Assembly: GCA_017305195.1 (NCBI GenBank)
Contig: JAFKMU010000035.1
Location: 186,001 to 250,000 of the forward strand
Reading direction: 5' to 3'
Length of the DNA: 64,000 nucleotides
Source: Verrucomicrobiota bacterium
GTDB lineage: Bacteria > Verrucomicrobiota > Verrucomicrobiia > Chthoniobacterales > Terrimicrobiaceae
Position numbers and translations under genes: made by a program. The notes beneath the pieces were generated by a model that saw only the letters and a list, made by a program, of their open reading frames with translations, searched no databases and was not told where the DNA came from. Shown here piece by piece: positions 59,567-64,000 of the stretch. How positions within the stretch are numbered: position 1 is the first letter of the stretch; each line of letters opens with the position of its first letter.

Positions 59567-60808
59567 ATGAAAAAAACCCAGTTCGCCATCGAGCTTTCCC
59601 GCTTGAGGAAAGTCCACGAGACGCTGCTCTCACGTCGCAATGTGCTGGATCGCACTTGGTACAATGGAGTGTACGACCGGTATGTGCATCCGGTGATCAC
59701 TCCCGGCCATGTCCCTCTGGAGTGGCGGTATGATCTCAACCCGGAGACAAATCCCTTTCTCCAGGAAAGGCTGGGCGTCAATGCCACCTTCAACGCCGGG
59801 GCGATCCTTTGGAAGGGAAGAGTCGTTACCTGTGTGCGGGTGGAGGGCTGGGACCGCAAGAGCTTCTTTGCCATCGCGGAATCGCCGAACGGCATTGATA
59901 ATTTCCGCTTCTGGGAGGAGCCGTGCGTCATCCCGGAAACGACTGAACCGGACACCAATATCTATGACATGAGGCTCGTTCCTCACGAAGATGGCTGGGT
60001 ATACGGACTCTTCTGCACGGAGCGCCGCGATCCCAAGGCCTCGCCTGCGGATCAATCCAGCGCGGTGGCCCAGTGCGGCCTCGTCCGGACCAGGGACCTG
60101 GTCAACTGGGAGCGCCTTCCCGACATCAAGACCCCGTCGGCGCAGCAGCGAAATGTGGTGTTGCACCCGGAGTTTGTCCAGGGACGATATGCCCTCTATA
60201 CCCGCCCGCAGGACGGATTCATCGACACCGGATCGGGAGGTGGAATCGGGTGGACGCTTTGCCGGAGCATGGAGAAGGCGGTCACCGGGCGCGAGAGCAT
60301 CATCGATCGGCGCGCCTATCATACCATCAACGAGCTAAAGAACGGCCAGGGGCCTGCGCCCTTGAAAACCGAGGCCGGATGGCTGCATCTCGCTCACGGC
60401 GTGAGAAACACGGCGGCAGGTCTGCGCTATGTCCTTTATATGTTCCTCACATCATTGACTGATCCCTCGAGGATCATTACCAAGCCGCAGGGCTATTTCA
60501 TAGCTCCCATCGGCGCGGAGCGTGTCGGGGATGTCTCCAACGTGGTGTTCTCCAACGGATGGGTCGTGCGGGGGGATGGAACCGTGCTGATCTATTATGC
60601 ATCGAGCGACACCCGCCTCCACGTGGCGACCAGCACGATTCCGCGGTTGCTGGATTATGTAATGAAGACCCCGTCGGACGGGCTTCGGTCGGCCGCCTCG
60701 GTGGAACAACGGATCAAACTGATCCGATCCAACCGGGCGCTGGCCTCCGGATCGAGCAGGAAGAGCCGCGCAAATCAGCAACAACGCAGACGCAAACGCG
60801 TATCGTAA
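59567..60808 (+). CDS. GH130 family beta-mannoside phosphorylase-like protein
   Basis: A 413-residue five-bladed beta-propeller enzyme with no signal peptide. [20 protein letters not shown] and [20 protein letters not shown] are typical of GH130. [20 protein letters not shown] carries the catalytic Asp region, and [17 protein letters not shown] and [20 protein letters not shown] follow. Characterised members phosphorolyse beta-1,4-mannosyl-glucose or mannobiose. It starts 27 bases after the GH94 gene, so a mixed beta-gluco/mannan oligosaccharide is the likely substrate pool. The last 30 residues are very basic and Gln-rich, which is unusual. Confidence 0.87.
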   Translation: MKKTQFAIELSRLRKVHETLLSRRNVLDRTWYNGVYDRYVHPVITPGHVPLEWRYDLNPETNPFLQERLGVNATFNAGAILWKGRVVTCVRVEGWDRKSFFAIAESPNGIDNFRFWEEPCVIPETTEPDTNIYDMRLVPHEDGWVYGLFCTERRDPKASPADQSSAVAQCGLVRTRDLVNWERLPDIKTPSAQQRNVVLHPEFVQGRYALYTRPQDGFIDTGSGGGIGWTLCRSMEKAVTGRESIIDRRAYHTINELKNGQGPAPLKTEAGWLHLAHGVRNTAAGLRYVLYMFLTSLTDPSRIITKPQGYFIAPIGAERVGDVSNVVFSNGWVVRGDGTVLIYYASSDTRLHVATSTIPRLLDYVMKTPSDGLRSAASVEQRIKLIRSNRALASGSSRKSRANQQQRRRKRVS

Positions 60809-60819
60809 ATCGGGCTGGA

Positions 60820-62265
60820 ATGGGGGATGCTTGGCCTGTGAAGGTTCTTGATATCCACCGGGAGCTGTCGCGAGATTTCGTTGCAGGAGGGCGGGGCCGA
60901 CTGTCGCAGACATGGCTCCGGCTCTCCGCATTGGCTGGCATCGCCGGTCTGGTGACGGCGCGGAGTCTGGCTGGCCCGACCGCTGATAGCAGTCATCGCA
61001 ATGTGCTGTGGATTGTCGCCGATGATATGGGGTATGGCGACCTTTCCTCTACCGGCAGTGTGAACTACGACACTCCGAACATTGATCGCATCGGTCGAGA
61101 GGGAGTCACCATGGACCATGCCTATGTGTACCCTGTCTGTTCGCCATCCCGGGCGGCTCTCTTGACGGGACGAACGCCCCAGCGATGCGGGGTGGAGTCG
61201 GTGCTTCTTCCCGGGTATGAGGCGGGTTTATCTGCGGAGATTCCTAATGCGGCCAGGGAGTTTGCGGCTGCAGGCTATCGCACGGCATTGATTGGAAAGT
61301 GGCACCTGGGAGATAGGCCGCGATCCAGCCCCAATGCGCTGGGGTTCGACGAGTTCTACGGTTTTCTCTGGGGGGAAACGGGGTACTTTTCGCATACCAA
61401 GAAGGTCGGTGGCGTCGAAAAACTGGACTTTTATCAGGATACCACGAAGGCCGATCAGCCGGGATACACCACCGATCTGTATACCGACAGGGCCATACGG
61501 TTTTTGCAGGAGAATCGCGAGAAGCCATTCTTTCTCTTTCTGGCCTACAATGCGCCTCACTACTATCTGGATGCTCCGGCAAGTTATCAGGCCCGGTTTA
61601 GCGGGCAGCCTCAGGCGATGTACTCGGCGGTGATGAAGTCTCTCGACGATAATATCGGCCGGTTGCTGGATACGCTCGCGCAGCTCGGGCTCGACAAGTC
61701 CACGCTCGTCATCTTCCTCAGCGACAACGGCGCCCCGGCCAATGGCGGCGGAAGGAATGCGCCCTTGCGCGGTCACAAGAACGAGCTTCTCGAGGGAGGC
61801 ATCCGCACGCCGATGTTCGCACGTCTTCCCGGCGTGATTCCTGCCGGCGCGCGGAATGCGGGAACATTTGCCGCCTGGGACCTGCTTCCGACTTCAGAGG
61901 GACTGGCGGGGCTGCCGGTCTCGGCGGGGTTTGAAGGGAGGGACCTGCAGAAGCTGCTGACAGATCCGTCCTCGGGCAATCCCGAGGCAAGGTGCTTTCA
62001 GTACACCGGGCCGGGAGGAGTCCTGTCTCGCGCCGTGATCAAGCAGGGGTGGAAACTCTATGCAACCGAGAAGCCGAATGGCGGCAGCGTCATCGCTCTC
62101 TATGATCTCGACCGCGATCCCGGGGAATCGCGCGACATGGCGGCGGTCGAACCGGCGAAGGTCGAGGAACTTCTGGGCGAGTGGAATAAATGGGCGAAGA
62201 GTCTTTCCCCCGCGCTGCAAGAGTGGAGGCTCTCGGAACCAGTCGGCGACCGCTTGAACAAATGA
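60820..62265 (+). CDS. Cys-type sulfatase (arylsulfatase family)
   Basis: A 481-residue exported sulfatase. NVLWIVADDMGYGDLSSTGS supplies the first metal-binding Asp pair. VYPVCSPSRAALLTGRTPQR holds the CxPSR motif whose Cys becomes formylglycine. LIGKWHLGDRPRSSPNALGF and VIFLSDNGAPANGGGRNAPL complete the site. The start is uncertain: ATG 60820 is used, with GTG 60838 as alternative. Either gives a long N-region before the hydrophobic segment LSALAGIAGLVTARSLAG. It begins 12 bases after the GH130 gene, tying desulfation of a sulfated glycan to phosphorolysis. A SUMF1-domain gene follows. Confidence 0.9.
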   Translation: MGDAWPVKVLDIHRELSRDFVAGGRGRLSQTWLRLSALAGIAGLVTARSLAGPTADSSHRNVLWIVADDMGYGDLSSTGSVNYDTPNIDRIGREGVTMDHAYVYPVCSPSRAALLTGRTPQRCGVESVLLPGYEAGLSAEIPNAAREFAAAGYRTALIGKWHLGDRPRSSPNALGFDEFYGFLWGETGYFSHTKKVGGVEKLDFYQDTTKADQPGYTTDLYTDRAIRFLQENREKPFFLFLAYNAPHYYLDAPASYQARFSGQPQAMYSAVMKSLDDNIGRLLDTLAQLGLDKSTLVIFLSDNGAPANGGGRNAPLRGHKNELLEGGIRTPMFARLPGVIPAGARNAGTFAAWDLLPTSEGLAGLPVSAGFEGRDLQKLLTDPSSGNPEARCFQYTGPGGVLSRAVIKQGWKLYATEKPNGGSVIALYDLDRDPGESRDMAAVEPAKVEELLGEWNKWAKSLSPALQEWRLSEPVGDRLNK

Positions 62266-62335
62266 CGCAAAACAGCAAGAATCCGGACGCTTCGCCGCGT
62301 CGACGAGACGGCGAAAATGCGCTTGGCTAAGTGTC

Positions 62336-64000
62336 ATGAAGTTTCTCCCCTGGATATGTGCTGCGAGTTTGGCGGCATCCGCTTTTGCCGGGACGGAATC
62401 CCGGAACGTGCGAATCGTTGACTTTGGTTCCGACCTGGGCAGCGGGGAGATTCCCTATCGAGGCAAACAGCCCGAAAAGAAAATCGCCTATGAAAAAACC
62501 ATGGGAGGCGATTCGCGTCATGAGACGGGGCGTACTTTTGTTTCAGCGTGGCCGCTGAGTTTCGACGAGCCGCTGAACCCTCCCGGGATTCGTTATGATA
62601 CGACGCAAAAGAACGCAGTCTTTTACGGCGGGTTGATCACCTTGACCATAAACAACCCGGAGCGCGGACTCAGTGAAGGTCATCTCAATGCAAACCATGC
62701 CTTTCGGGATGATGTGAACTTCATGGCCTTGCAGGGAGGCGCTTTCAAGCCCGGCGAGGAGATCGAAGCCTATGCGCTGTGGTTCTGGAAGAAAAAGGAT
62801 TTCCTGAACGGGGGTGCCAGCCAGCCCGTATCGTTCAACGACAAGAGCCTCATCGCCGTGCATGTATCCCGCTACTGGGGCGGGGTGCATGCCGGGCGGT
62901 GGGTGGTGCGTGATGGAGAGACCTTTTATGTTTCTGAAAAGACCTTTGGGGATCAGTACAAACAGTTCACGTTTCAGGATAAGGACAACCCGATCGTTCA
63001 CCACACGCATATCCTGCTTCCCAATGCCACCCGATGGGCAAAATGGGAACCCCGCCCGCCGTATGCATTTTCCTTCGATCATAGGGCCGCCGATTTCCAG
63101 GCGCACCGGTTTACGGATGTTGCCGCCGTGGGGTTCCTGGTCACCAGGGAACTCACTCCGGCGGTCAAGGCTGTGCCGGGCGGATTGAGTCCCAATCAAC
63201 CGATCGCGGTGAAGTGGTACGCGTTTCGCTGTGATGCGGTGGTCGGGAATGGTGATATGCCGTCGACGCACATCCCGATGGTCGATGTGGCATCTGTCGG
63301 ATTGTCGGCAGGACGGTCGGAGATTTCGTTTTTCCAGTGGGAGCAAATCCGTCGGATCGTGGTGACCAACCAGTATGGGCGGGATCTCGGCGACCTCGGC
63401 TATTGCTTCCAGGGGGATGGCTCGATGGGGTCGATGCGTGTGGGCGACAACCCGCATTCCCCGGGTGAACCTGTCACAGACGTGACGTGGCTAGATGCCC
63501 TGGCCTGGTGCAACGCCCTGTCCGAAGTTGAGGGCAGGGAGCCCGCTTACTATACGGACGCGGAGAAAAAGGCGGTTTTGCGGCGCACGCTCGATCGGGA
63601 CAATGTCGAGAGCAAGCCGATGCAGGTTTTCTGGAAGCAGGAGGCCACGGGCTACCGGCTTCCGACCGAGGCGGAGTGGAAGGCGCTTGCCCTGGCCGGA
63701 GGGAAGGGGTTTGAGGACAACCCCGCGTGGACCGCTGCTAACTCCGGCGGGACGACTCAGTCCACGCTGGCGCAAAAGCCCGGCTCGCAGGGTTTGTGCG
63801 GCATGAATGGCAATGTGTGGGAATACGTCTGGCCCTCGCAGGAAGCGAGTGTGAATCCCGCCACCGTGCCGGAGGCGCTCGCGCTCGGCGGAGATTTTAC
63901 CACGGCAGCGGGTCGGCAGCCGCAGAATGTCGCTTTCGGAAGAGAGACGCCCTTTGAACATGGCTCCTATGGCATCGGGTTTCGCGTAGTCAGCGGTCCA
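62336..64000 (+). CDS. Secreted protein with C-terminal SUMF1/formylglycine-generating-enzyme-like domain, 3' truncated
   Basis: Reading from ATG 62336 gives 555 residues to the window edge without a stop. There is a signal peptide (MKFLPWICAASLAASAFAGT), then about 360 residues of unassigned, beta-rich sequence (NPPGIRYDTTQKNAVFYGGL, GAFKPGEEIEAYALWFWKKK). The SUMF1-like domain follows: VTDVTWLDALAWCNALSEVE, TGYRLPTEAEWKALALAGG, GLCGMNGNVWEYVWPS and GSYGIGFRVV. The copper-binding Cys pair of true formylglycine-generating enzymes is not seen between the NVWEY and GFRVV motifs. It may therefore be a binding or structural member and not the activator of the adjacent sulfatase. Confidence 0.8.
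   Translation, partial: MKFLPWICAASLAASAFAGTESRNVRIVDFGSDLGSGEIPYRGKQPEKKIAYEKTMGGDSRHETGRTFVSAWPLSFDEPLNPPGIRYDTTQKNAVFYGGLITLTINNPERGLSEGHLNANHAFRDDVNFMALQGGAFKPGEEIEAYALWFWKKKDFLNGGASQPVSFNDKSLIAVHVSRYWGGVHAGRWVVRDGETFYVSEKTFGDQYKQFTFQDKDNPIVHHTHILLPNATRWAKWEPRPPYAFSFDHRAADFQAHRFTDVAAVGFLVTRELTPAVKAVPGGLSPNQPIAVKWYAFRCDAVVGNGDMPSTHIPMVDVASVGLSAGRSEISFFQWEQIRRIVVTNQYGRDLGDLGYCFQGDGSMGSMRVGDNPHSPGEPVTDVTWLDALAWCNALSEVEGREPAYYTDAEKKAVLRRTLDRDNVESKPMQVFWKQEATGYRLPTEAEWKALALAGGKGFEDNPAWTAANSGGTTQSTLAQKPGSQGLCGMNGNVWEYVWPSQEASVNPATVPEALALGGDFTTAAGRQPQNVAFGRETPFEHGSYGIGFRVVSGP

Noticed and set aside
60559..60819. An upstream in-frame extension of the sulfatase gene (87 codons)
   Set aside because: It lies entirely within the GH130 coding region and its composition is that of an out-of-frame reading.
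1..64000. tRNA, rRNA, CRISPR arrays, insertion sequences or prophage
   Set aside because: No tRNA-like T-loops with paired arms outside genes, no regularly spaced direct repeats and no transposase or phage motifs were recognised by eye; a covariance-model search would settle small RNAs.

Overview
This is a GC-rich window from a Gram-negative heterotroph, very probably a member of Verrucomicrobia close to Chthoniobacter/Terrimicrobium. That placement is inferred from family knowledge. The window has a fused LpxC-FabZ lipid A/fatty acid enzyme, PEP-CTERM sorting signals, abundant pseudopilin-like proteins with Ala before the cleavage site, many LacI/GntR/AraC regulators beside secreted carbohydrate enzymes, and a complete four-gene Verru_Chthon cassette (order B-C-D-A). 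No rRNA, tRNA, CRISPR array, insertion sequence or phage gene was recognised. Shine-Dalgarno sequences are often weak or absent, so several starts rest on homology.

Layout. 0-2.3 kb: lipid A and envelope genes (lpxC-fabZ, lpxA) and a small coiled-coil protein. 2.3-8.4 kb: a GntR/LacI-hybrid regulator faces a run of secreted and accessory genes (LamG PEP-CTERM protein, beta-helix protein, H-X9-DG pseudopilin, Gfo/Idh/MocA oxidoreductase), with a strong palindrome between them. 8.4-15.2 kb: housekeeping genes (VOC protein, YqgE, TVP38/TMEM64 protein, rplQ, rpoA, phosphosugar mutase, lysine 2,3-aminomutase). 15.2-18.7 kb: a compact iron locus (FTR1 permease, two flavodoxins, ferritin, HemS-like heme protein). 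18.7-24.7 kb: a LacI-controlled catabolic operon (DHDPS-family lyase, epimerase-like protein, MmsA-type aldehyde dehydrogenase, iron alcohol dehydrogenase) with a clear operator.

25-28 kb: a small membrane protein, a broken PEP-CTERM gene, a CE7 esterase and an epimerase. 28.1-33.9 kb: the Verru_Chthon cassette, whose four products resemble the minor pseudopilins I, J, H and K of type II secretion. 34-48 kb: carbohydrate-degradation genes (glycosidase, NodB-like proteins, a CBM/deacetylase trio, two beta-helix proteins of which one is a remnant, hydroxyacid dehydrogenase, SASA esterase, sugar MFS transporter) with AraC and LacI regulators. 48-57 kb: transporters, an OprB-type porin, a glycerol-1-phosphate-dehydrogenase-like enzyme overlapping a HAD phosphatase and divergent from a B12-type radical SAM enzyme, a decayed SDR and an alpha/beta hydrolase. 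57-64 kb: an oligosaccharide phosphorolysis cluster (GH94, GH130) followed by a Cys-type sulfatase and a SUMF1-domain protein cut by the window end.

The strongest undescribed signal is a 14-bp operator family (consensus near TTCTACAGGTTGAA). It occurs upstream of the Verru_Chthon cassette, as an inverted pair between the CBM/deacetylase operon and the beta-helix gene, before the hydroxyacid dehydrogenase, and directly in front of a LacI-family gene. This suggests that one sugar-responsive regulator coordinates polysaccharide degradation with a pseudopilin-like surface or secretion apparatus.
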